From Chitinophagales bacterium (GTDB taxonomy: Bacteria; Bacteroidota; Bacteroidia; Chitinophagales; UBA10324): DNA of 6,459 nucleotides. Both the position numbers and the translations under genes were made by a program. The DNA is taken from NCBI GenBank assembly GCA_026786335.1, contig JAJAYG010000298.1:1-6459 (forward strand). The letters are read 5' to 3'. The notes under the pieces were generated by a model. That model saw only the letters and a list, made by a program, of their open reading frames with translations, ran no database searches and was not told the DNA's origin. Shown here piece by piece: positions 1-6,459 of the stretch (its first letter is position 1; each line of letters opens with the position of its first letter).

Positions 1-1
1 A

Positions 2-151
2 AAAGAAATTGTTTTTATTTAGTTCCTTGAATCTAAATCTAAAAACAAACAACCTGATAAAAAAAAGCGACCACTCGGATTAGCAGAAGGAATGATCAAA
101 ATGAAAGAAAATTTCGATGATCCCATTGAAGATTTCAAAGATTATATATAA
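2..151 (+). pseudogene. Antitoxin remnant, DUF2281/VapB-like (5' end outside window)
   Basis: The C-terminal part of a small antitoxin is readable in one frame up to the TAA at 149-151. The recognisable part is a lysine-rich stretch followed by 'RPLGLAEGMIKM' and an acidic end, 'DDPIEDFKDYI'. That pattern is typical of DUF2281-type antitoxins that precede VapC-like PIN toxins in Bacteroidota and Cyanobacteria; the assignment rests on recall of the family, not a search. The frame upstream of a TAG at 20-22 still reads like the family ('KEIVFI', stop, 'FLESK'), so the amber codon probably interrupts the original gene. The stop codon shares its last base with the ATG at 151, the tight coupling usual for such pairs. 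The 5' half lies outside the window. With its partner also broken, the module is most likely inactive. Confidence 0.6.
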
Positions 152-537
152 TGGAATTTCTGCTTGGTACCCATACATTGATTTGGGCCGTAACAAACGA
201 CAAGCGATTGCCGGATCGTTGAAAAACACTAATTCAGTAAACAAATAATAAATGCTTTGTGAGTATTATTTCACTTTAGGAGATTGGAATTAAATATTCA
301 TTAGGAAGGTTAGCGTTGCATAATAACCTTGACACGATTTTTAAGATTATTGAAGATACCGGTTTTAATCTGTTGCCAATTTCACCTCAACACATCCTTA
401 CAAACGCGGCTCTTCCATTGCATCTCAAAGATCCTTTCGACAGAATTATTATTGCGCAATCAATTGCTGAAGATTTAGTTGTGATAACTAAAGATAAATT
501 ATTTGCAGCATATAAAGTCAAGTTATTTTGGGAATAG
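151..537 (+). pseudogene. VapC-like PIN-domain toxin, inactivated by three nonsense codons
   Basis: The family would be an RNA-cleaving type II toxin. A single frame runs from ATG 151 to TAG 535-537, giving 128 residues, a normal PIN-toxin length. It starts 'MEFLLGTHTLIW' and continues through 'IGIKYSLGRL', 'ILTNAALPLHLKDPFDR' and 'VVITKDKLF', in the order expected for Sll0205-type PIN toxins. Three in-frame stops interrupt it: TGA at 220 (codon 24), TAA at 238 (codon 30) and TAG at 277 (codon 43). The TAG sits where family members read 'SLWEI', which implies TGG to TAG. Codon 6 is Gly where the family has the first metal-binding Asp ('LLDTHT'). Later acidic residues (E44, D94, D97, D115) remain. 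No insertion or deletion is needed to read it. The open stretch from 316 begins only at a TTG inside the domain and is not an independent gene. Confidence 0.85.
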
Positions 538-559
538 TATTTATTAAAAATGCCCCTGA

Positions 560-1087
560 TTATTTCAGTTTCTTAAACAATTCCCACAACACAATTCCCG
601 CTGATACACTGATGTTGAATGAATGTTTTGTCCCGAACTGAGGAATCTCCACAGCAACATGAGCCAGCGAAAGAATTTCATCACTCACACCGCTCACTTC
701 ATTTCCAAAAACAAGTGCATATTTTTTTTCTTTTAGGGGAATGAATTTTTCAAGTGAAATACTTTCATCTGTTTGTTCGATCAAAATAATTTGATAGTCT
801 GATTTCTTTAAGAATTGAATGGCTTCTTCAACCGAAGTAAAATATATCCACTCCACACTTTCAGTACTTCCAATGGCTGTTTTCATTACCTCCCGATTGG
901 GAGGTGAAGCGGATATTCCGCACAAATAAATTTTCTCCACCGCAAAAGCATCACACGTTCTAAACACCGAACCCACATTGTGCGCACTGCGAACATTGTC
1001 GAGCACAACAATTACCGGCAATCGGGTTGTGTTTTTAAATTCATCAATATTTTTTCGGCTTAATTCTGTTGTGGCTAACTTTCTCAT
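560..1087 (-). CDS. SpoU/TrmH-family RNA 2'-O-ribose methyltransferase
   Basis: This is a 175-residue single-domain SPOUT methyltransferase, expected to transfer a methyl group from S-adenosylmethionine to a ribose 2'-OH in tRNA or rRNA in the cytoplasm. All three SpoU motifs are present: motif 1 around residues 31-46 (N37, R43 in 'NVGSVFRT'), motif 2 'FGNEVSG' at 127-133, and motif 3 'IPQFGTKHSFNISVSAG' at 148-164. Motifs 2 and 3 form the trefoil-knot cofactor site. There is no added N-terminal substrate-binding domain, which fits the short TrmH-like proteins common in Bacteroidota. The start is placed at ATG 1085-1087, giving 'MRKLATTEL'. A TTG nine bases upstream in frame is less likely, since short homologues usually begin near MRKL. 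No Shine-Dalgarno sequence is visible, as is usual for the phylum. It is transcribed divergently from mutS. The exact RNA target cannot be read from sequence, so no symbol is given. Confidence 0.9.
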   Translation of the reverse strand: MRKLATTELSRKNIDEFKNTTRLPVIVVLDNVRSAHNVGSVFRTCDAFAVEKIYLCGISASPPNREVMKTAIGSTESVEWIYFTSVEEAIQFLKKSDYQIILIEQTDESISLEKFIPLKEKKYALVFGNEVSGVSDEILSLAHVAVEIPQFGTKHSFNISVSAGIVLWELFKKLK

Positions 1088-1132
1088 AATGCGCAAAGCA
1101 AAATATTATTTTTGTTTCCCTTAAAATCTTTT

Positions 1133-1207
1133 AACATAGAGGCACAAAGACACAGAGAAACAGTTTTATATTTCACCAATCACTCTGTGTCTTTTTACCT
1201 CTGTGGT
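1133..1207. repeat. Imperfect inverted repeat, 25-base arms, between two divergent genes
   Basis: Arms at 1133-1157 and 1183-1207 match at 21 of 25 positions when one is reverse-complemented. The inner 12 bases of each arm are fully complementary (AAAGACACAGAG against CTCTGTGTCTTT). A 25-base AT-rich spacer (1158-1182) separates them. The 'CACAGAGG...GACACAGAG' wording resembles a dispersed repeat I recall from intergenic regions of Bacteroidota and other environmental bacteria, sometimes mis-annotated as short His/Arg/Glu-rich proteins. That recollection needs a search. The element fills most of the gap between the methyltransferase and mutS starts and ends 13 bases before the mutS ATG, so it lies where the promoter or leader of either gene should be. 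Confidence 0.8.
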
Positions 1208-1220
1208 ACTAAAATAAATT

Positions 1221-3872
1221 ATGGCTCAATACCGCGCAGTAAAAAACAAATCGGTTACTACTGAAACGCCGCTGATGCAGCAGTACAAAACCATCAAGGC
1301 GAAATATCCTGATGCCATTCTGCTTTTTCGCGTGGGAGATTTTTATGAAACATTTGATACCGATGCTGTTCTCACTTCAAAAGTGCTGGGGATGGTTTTA
1401 ACTAAGCGTGCGAATGGTGCGGCGGCTTATCAGGATCTTGCAGGTTTTCCTTACCATGCACTTGATACTTATTTACCAAAATTAGTAAGAGCGGGATATC
1501 GCGTTGCCATCTGCGATCAGCTCGAAGATGCAAAACTTACCAAGGAGATTGTAAAGCGCGGTGTAACAGAATTGGTAACGCCGGGAATTACCGACAATGA
1601 AAAAATCTTAGACAACAAGAGCAATAATTTTCTTTGCGCTCTTCATTTCGAAAATAATATTGCCGGTAATCAAAGTGAAATCATAGGTGCTGCATTTCTC
1701 GATATTTCTACAGGAGAATTTTATTGCGCGCAAGGAAGCAGTGATTACATTGACAAGTTGCTGCAATCACTCAAACCCTCTGAAGTAATTTTTTCTAAGC
1801 AATATCAAAAACAGTTTTTAAAAATTTTTGGCAGCAAATTCTATACGTTTGCTATTGATGATTGGGTGTTTCAATATGATTATTGTTTCGAATCGCTTAC
1901 CAAACATTTCGAAACACAATCACTCAAAGGTTTTGGAATTTCTGAAATGCCGCAATCTATAATCGCTTGCGGTGCTGCAATGCATTACCTGCAGGTTTCG
2001 GAACATCCGAATCTTGGTCACATTATTTCTATTTCAAGAATTGATGAAGGGAAATATGTTTGGCTCGATCGGTTTACCATTCGCAATCTTGAAATGCTGC
2101 ACAGCAATTTTGATGGAGGGAAATCTTTGCTGCAAATTCTTGATCACACCCTTTCTCCTATGGGCGCGCGCACTTTGCGCAGGTGGATGGTGCTTCCGCT
2201 AAAAGACATATATCCCATTGAAGAACGTTTAGAGATGGTGGAGTTGCTGATCAAAGATCCTGAACTCAATCAAAAACTTTCTGCGCTTGTGCGCCAGATT
2301 GGTGACCTTGAAAGGTTGATTGCAAAAGTTGCATTGGGGAAAATTTCTCCGCGTGAAATTGTTTACATCCGCCGTGCACTGAATGCAATTGCAGAGATCA
2401 AAGAATTGCTTTCAGTACAAGAAAAAATTCAGTTCAAAAATTTTGCTGAACAACTACACGCTTGTTTGCTGATGCGCGAAAGAATTGAAAAAGAAATTCG
2501 GGATGATGCGCCGCCCGTAACTGCAAAAGGAAATTTTATTCATAACAATGTTTCAGTTGAGCTGGATGAACTGCGCGAGATTTCTCATTCGGGAAAAGAT
2601 TACCTGCTTAAAATTCAAAAGACGGAACAGGAACGCACAGGAATTACTTCTCTCAAAATTTCATTCAACAATGTATTTGGTTATTACCTCGAAGTAACAA
2701 ATACACACAAAAGCAAAGTGCCGCCAGAATGGATTCGCAAACAAACTTTATCAAATGCTGAGCGCTACATTACTCCTGAGTTGAAAGAGTATGAAGAAAA
2801 GATTCTGGGTGCCGAAGAAAAAATTCTTGCCCTCGAAATAAAATTGTTTGAGGCATTGGTTGAAGCGCTGAAAGAATTTGTTCCGCAAATACAAATCAAT
2901 GCACAAGTAATTGGCAGGTTGGATTGCTTGCTTTCATTCGCTCACCTCGCTGTAAAGCAACATTACTGCCGCCCGCAATTGAATGATGGTTTTGCATTGG
3001 AAATAAAAGATGGCCGCCATCCTGTAATCGAGCAACAGTTGCAGCATGATGAACAGTATGTACCAAATGATTGCACACTCGATGAAACATCGCAGCAAAT
3101 ACAAATTATTACCGGACCAAACATGGCAGGTAAATCTGCTTACATAAGGCAAAATGCTTTGATAGTTTTAATGGCGCAAATGGGAAGTTTTGTTCCCGCA
3201 GCTTCGGCGAAGATTGGGTTGGTAGATAAAATTTTTACCCGCGTTGGCGCAAGCGATAACATTGCTGCAGGTGAATCAACTTTTATGGTGGAGATGACGG
3301 AGACAGCGAGCATTCTCAACAATATCTCTGAACGCAGCTTGGTTATTCTTGATGAGATTGGAAGAGGCACCAGCACTTACGATGGTATTTCTATTGCATG
3401 GGCGATTGCAGAATTTTTGCACGACCACCTGAAGGGAAAAGCAAAAACATTATTCGCAACGCATTACCATGAGCTGAATGAACTGGAAAATAAATTTGAG
3501 CGAATCAAAAACTTTAACGTCTCGGTAAAAGAAACCGGAAACAAGGTGATCTTCCTACGCAAGTTGCAGGCAGGCGGTGCTGAACATAGCTTTGGAATAC
3601 ATGTGGCGAAGATGGCGGGCATTCCCAATTCAGTAGTGAATCGTGCAAATGAAATTATGGGAGAGTTAGAACAGAAAACAATTGCAAAAGATTTGCAAAA
3701 CAAAATAAGGAATCTACCTACCCGCGAAATGCAACTGAGTATTTTTTCTGCCGAAGACCCCGAGTTGAAAAAAATAAAAGAGTGGCTGGCGCAAATCGAT
3801 ACCAATGCCCTTACTCCTATTGAGGCGCTGATGAAGATTGCGGAGATGAAGGGGAAAATGAAGGGGGATTGA
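1221..3872 (+). CDS. mutS: DNA mismatch repair protein MutS
   Basis: MutS binds mismatches and small loops in DNA as an ATP-dependent clamp and recruits MutL. The 883-residue product is slightly longer than E. coli MutS and looks complete. The N-terminal mismatch-binding domain carries the F-x-E motif 'GDFYETF' (F41, E43), with the Phe that stacks on the mismatch. Connector, lever and clamp domains follow through about residue 600. The ABC ATPase has Walker A 'GPNMAGKS' (632-639, K638), the signature '[11 protein letters not shown]' (685-695), Walker B 'LDEIGRGTS' (D711, E712) and the switch His in 'FATHYHEL' (H748). Near the C terminus 'QLSIF' (838-842) matches the beta-sliding-clamp-binding consensus. 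The start is the ATG at 1221, which gives the usual short leader before the mismatch domain; no Shine-Dalgarno sequence is visible. No mutL is in the window. It appears monocistronic, and nothing suggests damage. Confidence 0.98.
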   Translation: MAQYRAVKNKSVTTETPLMQQYKTIKAKYPDAILLFRVGDFYETFDTDAVLTSKVLGMVLTKRANGAAAYQDLAGFPYHALDTYLPKLVRAGYRVAICDQLEDAKLTKEIVKRGVTELVTPGITDNEKILDNKSNNFLCALHFENNIAGNQSEIIGAAFLDISTGEFYCAQGSSDYIDKLLQSLKPSEVIFSKQYQKQFLKIFGSKFYTFAIDDWVFQYDYCFESLTKHFETQSLKGFGISEMPQSIIACGAAMHYLQVSEHPNLGHIISISRIDEGKYVWLDRFTIRNLEMLHSNFDGGKSLLQILDHTLSPMGARTLRRWMVLPLKDIYPIEERLEMVELLIKDPELNQKLSALVRQIGDLERLIAKVALGKISPREIVYIRRALNAIAEIKELLSVQEKIQFKNFAEQLHACLLMRERIEKEIRDDAPPVTAKGNFIHNNVSVELDELREISHSGKDYLLKIQKTEQERTGITSLKISFNNVFGYYLEVTNTHKSKVPPEWIRKQTLSNAERYITPELKEYEEKILGAEEKILALEIKLFEALVEALKEFVPQIQINAQVIGRLDCLLSFAHLAVKQHYCRPQLNDGFALEIKDGRHPVIEQQLQHDEQYVPNDCTLDETSQQIQIITGPNMAGKSAYIRQNALIVLMAQMGSFVPAASAKIGLVDKIFTRVGASDNIAAGESTFMVEMTETASILNNISERSLVILDEIGRGTSTYDGISIAWAIAEFLHDHLKGKAKTLFATHYHELNELENKFERIKNFNVSVKETGNKVIFLRKLQAGGAEHSFGIHVAKMAGIPNSVVNRANEIMGELEQKTIAKDLQNKIRNLPTREMQLSIFSAEDPELKKIKEWLAQIDTNALTPIEALMKIAEMKGKMKGD

Positions 3873-3918
3873 AGGTTTGTTTTATTCTCTTACTTAAAAA
3901 AAAGCTACTCGAAAAAAT

Positions 3919-3948
3919 TACCAGTGGTAAAGTATACTTTAACTGGTA
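3919..3948. repeat. Near-perfect 30-base palindrome downstream of mutS
   Basis: The core TAAAGTATACTTTA (3928-3941) is a perfect 14-base palindrome. It is flanked by TACCAGT (3919-3925) on the left and its exact complement ACTGGTA (3942-3948) on the right. The only asymmetry is an extra GG at 3926-3927. The arms therefore form 14 base pairs interrupted by a two-base bulge, with no natural loop. No U-run follows, so it is not a standard intrinsic terminator. It could be a dimeric-protein operator, a cruciform, or an mRNA 3'-end structure protecting mutS from exonucleases. The choice cannot be made from the sequence. Confidence 0.7.
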
Positions 3949-4409
3949 CTCATACAAAGCATGGTACTCATGTTTCTCAAAGTGAAATTAAAACGGGTGT
4001 GCATTCGAGGAAGAAGATAGTGATGGCTCATGTTTGATTTTAATTATTGCTCATGAATTTTAAAGGTCCCATTTTTTCAGGCGCTTTTTTTTGTGTGTGA
4101 TAAAATTGTCAACGAGTGGATTTTGTCTTCCTCAGGTATGAAGTCGACAAGTATGGAATTAAATTTTAGTAACACAGATGCAAACATGAAAATTAAAATT
4201 ACATTTGACATTGTATTGTAGCAGCATTTTAAATCAAGCACCCTTTTATGCAACTACTTCTGAAAATATTAAAATGGTTTGCTGATTTATTCTGCGATGT
4301 TACCATATAGGAAAATATACTTCACTACTGTAATAATTTTTCTCTTACCAATTTTCCTGCATCAATTTTTTTTCTAAAAGTTTTTAAAGAACAGCGAGGT
4401 AAGATGCGT

Positions 4410-4441
4410 AGGGTTTGCTGATGAGCCGTTAAGCAAACCCT
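4410..4441. repeat. 10-bp stem, 12-base loop hairpin upstream of the T9SS cargo gene
   Basis: AGGGTTTGCT (4410-4419) is exactly complementary to AGCAAACCCT (4432-4441), with the loop at 4420-4431. An outer G-U pair could add one step. It lies 80 bases before the ATG at 4522, so it is either in the leader of that transcript or upstream of its promoter. No T-run follows on either strand close enough to call it a terminator. Part of the left arm and loop (GGTTTGCTGAT, 4412-4422) recurs at 4276-4286 as an 11-base direct copy, without its own complementary arm. Confidence 0.65.
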
Positions 4442-4521
4442 GAAACCCCACTAAAATTTGTATCCTGAAATATCATAGGATGGCTTAATTAAAATACCCT
4501 CAAAGAAAAAAAATTCTGCGC

Positions 4522-5490
4522 ATGAAATATTCTTTCCTGTTAGTGATTTTGTTTATTGGATTGTATTCAAAAGCACAAAACCTTGTACCTAATCCAAGCT
4601 TTGAGGATACTATTAGTTGTCCCAACGATTTTAATCAAATTGAAAGAGCTATAGGTTGGATAAACTTTGGGGCCTCTCCAGATTATTTCAATAAATGCAG
4701 TTCTTTCATTGGCTCAACAGTTCCCTCAAGCTATGGTGGTTATCAAGAACCAAGTACAGGGCATGCTTATGCGGGTATAATTACTTACGACATTCCACCG
4801 CCAGGAAACTATCGAGAATTTATTGGTGCACTGTTATTGCAATCCTTAGAAATTGGAAGTAAGTATAAAATAAGTCTGGAAGTTTCATCTGGTTATAATG
4901 TACATCAATTTGAAATAATTGAATGCTTTTGTAATAAATTAGGGGTATTGTTTTCGACGATCCCATACTCTGTACCTTTTCCGGCACCAATAAATAACTA
5001 TTCACATTTCGCGGTAGATTCTATTATTCAAGACACCCTAAATTGGGTTAATATATCGGGATGTTTTATTGCAGATTCCAATTACAAGTATGTGATTATC
5101 GGAAATTTTTTTGATGACCTCCATACCGATTGGATTTGTGATTCCATCAATATGAATTCATTTGCCTACTATTTTATAGATGATGTTTCAGTCTATAAAG
5201 TGTCCGAAGATTGTGTAACGGGTGGAATTAATTATTTGAATACAGAAACAGCTTCAATCAGGATATTTCCAAACCCAAGCCACGACTTTTTTTACATTCA
5301 GAATTTAACTCTCACCAATATTCAAATTGACATTTTTAACAAAGAAGGCAAAAAAATTATTTCAAAAATTTCTCCTCCAAATATAAAAATGGAAATACGC
5401 GTAAATGAGTGGGAAAATGGTATTTATTATGTCAAGAGTAAAACTAATGGTTATACAATTTTTCAAAAAATAATCATTATTCACCCTTAA
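4522..5490 (+). CDS. Secreted protein with T9SS C-terminal sorting domain
   Basis: This 322-residue protein is predicted to be exported by Sec and then across the outer membrane by the type IX system. Residues 1-18/19 form a signal peptide: basic start, hydrophobic core 'FLLVILFIGL', then 'SKAQ'. The mature protein opens with 'NLVPNPSFE' and continues with 'GASPDYFNKCS', 'GYQEP.TGHAYAGI' and 'NYREF'. This is a galactose-binding-like module that I recall at the N terminus of many Bacteroidota surface and OmpA-linked proteins; ligand unknown. Several Cys residues could form disulphides. From about residue 246, 'IRIFPNPS' begins a type A sorting tail (Por_Secre_tail), with 'IDIFNKEGKKI' and 'ENGIYYVKS' before the end, the part recognised and usually removed at the cell surface. 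No catalytic motif is visible. Base composition is clearly more AT-rich than mutS. It precedes the next secreted-protein gene by 11 bases, suggesting co-transcription. The specific role is unknown. Confidence 0.88.
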   Translation: MKYSFLLVILFIGLYSKAQNLVPNPSFEDTISCPNDFNQIERAIGWINFGASPDYFNKCSSFIGSTVPSSYGGYQEPSTGHAYAGIITYDIPPPGNYREFIGALLLQSLEIGSKYKISLEVSSGYNVHQFEIIECFCNKLGVLFSTIPYSVPFPAPINNYSHFAVDSIIQDTLNWVNISGCFIADSNYKYVIIGNFFDDLHTDWICDSINMNSFAYYFIDDVSVYKVSEDCVTGGINYLNTETASIRIFPNPSHDFFYIQNLTLTNIQIDIFNKEGKKIISKISPPNIKMEIRVNEWENGIYYVKSKTNGYTIFQKIIIIHP

Positions 5491-5501
5491 AATCAAACAC
5501 A

Positions 5502-6441
5502 ATGAAATCAAAAAAATTACAGTCAATTTGCATTTTTCTAATGCTTTTCCTGAATATGAGACAACCATTATTTGCTCAGGTTTTTGATAAAACAAACTCA
5601 TTCGGCAATTACTGGGGACGTCTTTATGATCCTGCAGGAAACATTCCAACTGCAGTAGGAATTGGAAATTTTACTTCTGCTACGCCGCCAGCTGCTGCAT
5701 TAAACATTAACACTACTTCCACCTTTAATTCTAATCCATTTTTTACGGCAGGTGAACTCTTTTTAACTGAAAGCCCTGCTAACTTAACGGCAGCTTGGAG
5801 GATGACAACAGGAAATGTTTCGACAAGTGAAAAGTTTAACATTACAAATCCTACAGCTACTGAAGATATTGCCCTTACACAAATGCGACCTAATGGTTTT
5901 TTACATTTTTATGCAGGAGGCAGCGCTGCTGGAAATTTAAGAATGACGATTGACGGAAGTAACGGGCACAGGAATTAACTCCGCCGGACCAAGCAATATG
6001 CTTGAAGTTGCAGACAATACTTTTAATCTCGCACAATTACGACTTGATAATTCTTTGACTATGCCCGCTTTGGTAGATTTTCTTTGCAGCGATGCTGGCA
6101 ATTTAATTATTCATCCTGTAGGAGGTTTGAATTCTCTTAGAGTTGGGATTGGTGGTGCCTTTGACGAAACCCATGAGCCAATTGCCAAACTTGATGTACT
6201 TTCTCCTAATCTCTCACAACTCAGACTTACATATACTTATAATTCTGTTTTTACAGATTTTACAACCGATGCTTCAGGTTTCCTTATTATTAATCCGACC
6301 GGTGACAATGTGGGAATAGGTACCAGTGCTTCTTCACCTAAACGAACATTGGATGTTTTCGGCAGGGCAAGAATTCAGTCCCTTCCTTCTTCATCAAATG
6401 TTACAGATGTAGTAGTAGCTGATGATCATTGTCTAGAATAA
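5502..6441 (+). pseudogene. Secreted NVGIG-repeat surface protein, frameshifted
   Basis: Two frames together read as one protein. The first (5502-5978) has a signal peptide ending 'PLFAQ' and then a Gly/Asn/Thr-rich part with 'WGRLYDPAGN', 'ELFLTES' and 'GNLRMTIDGSNG'. It runs off-frame into a TAA at 5976-5978. The second frame (usable from about 5960) continues 'GTGINSAGPSNMLEV' and on to a TAA at 6439-6441. 'RMTIDG..GNVGIGT' is the usual wording of Bacteroidota surface proteins with tail-fibre-like repeats, so the gene probably lost part of a GNVGIGT motif together with its frame. The second frame has no signal peptide and no credible start (a TTG at 5950 only), so it is not a separate gene. 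No T9SS tail or S74-type chaperone end is present before the final stop. Likely role: extracellular structural or adhesive protein; inactive if the frameshift is real rather than an assembly error. Confidence 0.78.
6001..6348 (+). repeat. Two degenerate protein-level repeats (LxV...QLRL...VGIG)
   Basis: Within the second frame of the surface-protein gene, two units share an order of motifs. Unit 1 (6001-6189) has 'LEVADN', 'AQLRLDN', 'DFLCSDAGNLIIHPVG' and 'RVGIG'. Unit 2 (6190-6348) has 'LDVLSP', 'SQLRLTY', 'DFTTDASGFLIINPTG' and 'NVGIG'. A third unit begins 'LDVFGRARI' at 6349. The units are about 63 and 53 codons long and have diverged at the DNA level, so they are old duplications rather than recent slippage. 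Such repeats are typical of beta-rich fibrous surface or phage-tail-like proteins. This is inference from pattern. Confidence 0.65.
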
Positions 6442-6459
6442 GGAGCGGCGGGCGACGAT

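Larger units (their letters stand above)
3873..4521. other. Intergenic region with no supportable gene
   Basis: This 649-base AT-rich stretch lies between mutS and the T9SS cargo gene. Directly after the mutS stop the same frame stays open for 54 codons (3873-4034, stop 4035-4037) but has no ATG until three codons before its end. It also contains a direct repeat TGGTACTCAT at 3944-3953 and 3962-3971. Other ATG-led frames are 15, 27 and 20 codons long (4053, 4138, 4248), with no family resemblance. The open but startless frame may be a gene remnant or chance. No tRNA, rho-independent terminator with a U-run, or clear Bacteroidota promoter (TTG-N19-TAnnTTTG) was found. The two structured elements here are listed separately. 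Confidence 0.6.

Noticed and set aside
151..279. Stop-codon reassignment or suppression in the toxin frame
   Set aside because: All three stop types occur, the catalytic Asp is also lost, and mutS and the methyltransferase use stops normally.
316..537. 73-codon open frame as an independent gene
   Set aside because: It begins at a TTG inside the PIN fold and is simply the stop-free 3' part of the broken toxin gene.
1167..1174. TATATTTC as a Bacteroidota -7 promoter box for mutS
   Set aside because: It matches 7 of 8 bases of TAnnTTTG but has no TTG at the expected upstream spacing, and AT-rich DNA gives such matches by chance.
2896..3805. Minus-strand open frames inside mutS
   Set aside because: They lie wholly within an intact, well-conserved gene and show no protein family features.
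3919..3948. Palindrome as an intrinsic terminator of mutS
   Set aside because: The stem is AT-rich at its centre, has no loop, and is followed by CTCATAC rather than a T-run.
4138..4221. 27-codon ATG-led frame after mutS
   Set aside because: Short, no ribosome-binding or family signal, and typical of chance frames in AT-rich DNA.
4248..4310. 20-codon frame with hydrophobic/aromatic composition, possible small toxin
   Set aside because: Only composition suggests it; there is no antisense RNA promoter, leader structure or known family wording.
4418..4446. CTGATGAG followed by GAAAC, resembling a hammerhead ribozyme core
   Set aside because: The bases between the two blocks cannot form stem II (GCC against CCU), and the right-hand block pairs instead in the 10-bp hairpin. 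No stem III or cleavage triplet geometry fits.

Overview
This window looks like a chromosomal segment of a member of the phylum Bacteroidota, probably an uncultured, metagenome-derived lineage. The evidence is a protein with an 'NLVPNPSFE' N-terminal domain and a type IX secretion (T9SS) C-terminal sorting tail, MutS and SpoU-type methyltransferase sequences of Bacteroidota style, starts without a Shine-Dalgarno sequence, and AT-rich intergenic DNA. Naming a genus would be guesswork.

Layout from left to right. Positions 1-537 hold a dead type II toxin-antitoxin pair. A DUF2281/VapB-like antitoxin tail, cut by the window edge and carrying an in-frame amber codon, overlaps by one base a VapC-like PIN-domain toxin. 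The toxin reads in one frame for its whole length but carries three in-frame stops (one each of TGA, TAA and TAG) and has lost its first catalytic Asp. Positions 560-1087 (minus strand) encode an intact SpoU/TrmH-family RNA 2'-O-methyltransferase. It diverges from mutS (1221-3872, plus strand), an intact mismatch-repair MutS with a C-terminal sliding-clamp-binding motif. The 133 bases between them contain a 75-base imperfect inverted repeat of the 'CACAGAGG...GACACAGAG' type.

Positions 3873-4521 hold no gene I can support. They do hold a 30-base near-perfect palindrome 47 bases after the mutS stop, and a 10-bp stem-loop 80 bases before the next gene.

Positions 4522-6459 hold a likely two-gene surface or secretion operon. 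The first gene encodes a T9SS cargo protein with signal peptide, galactose-binding-like N-terminal domain and sorting tail. Eleven bases later begins a secreted protein built of 'LDV...QLRL...NVGIG' repeats. That gene is frameshifted near 5962-5980, where a GNVGIGT-type motif seems to have been partly deleted, and it meets a further stop 18 bases before the window end. It may continue beyond the window.

The housekeeping genes are intact while both accessory loci are degrading: the toxin-antitoxin pair by point substitutions only, the repeat protein by an apparent small deletion. I found no convincing undescribed biological system. The items most worth checking are the two decaying loci and the unexplained palindromes around mutS.
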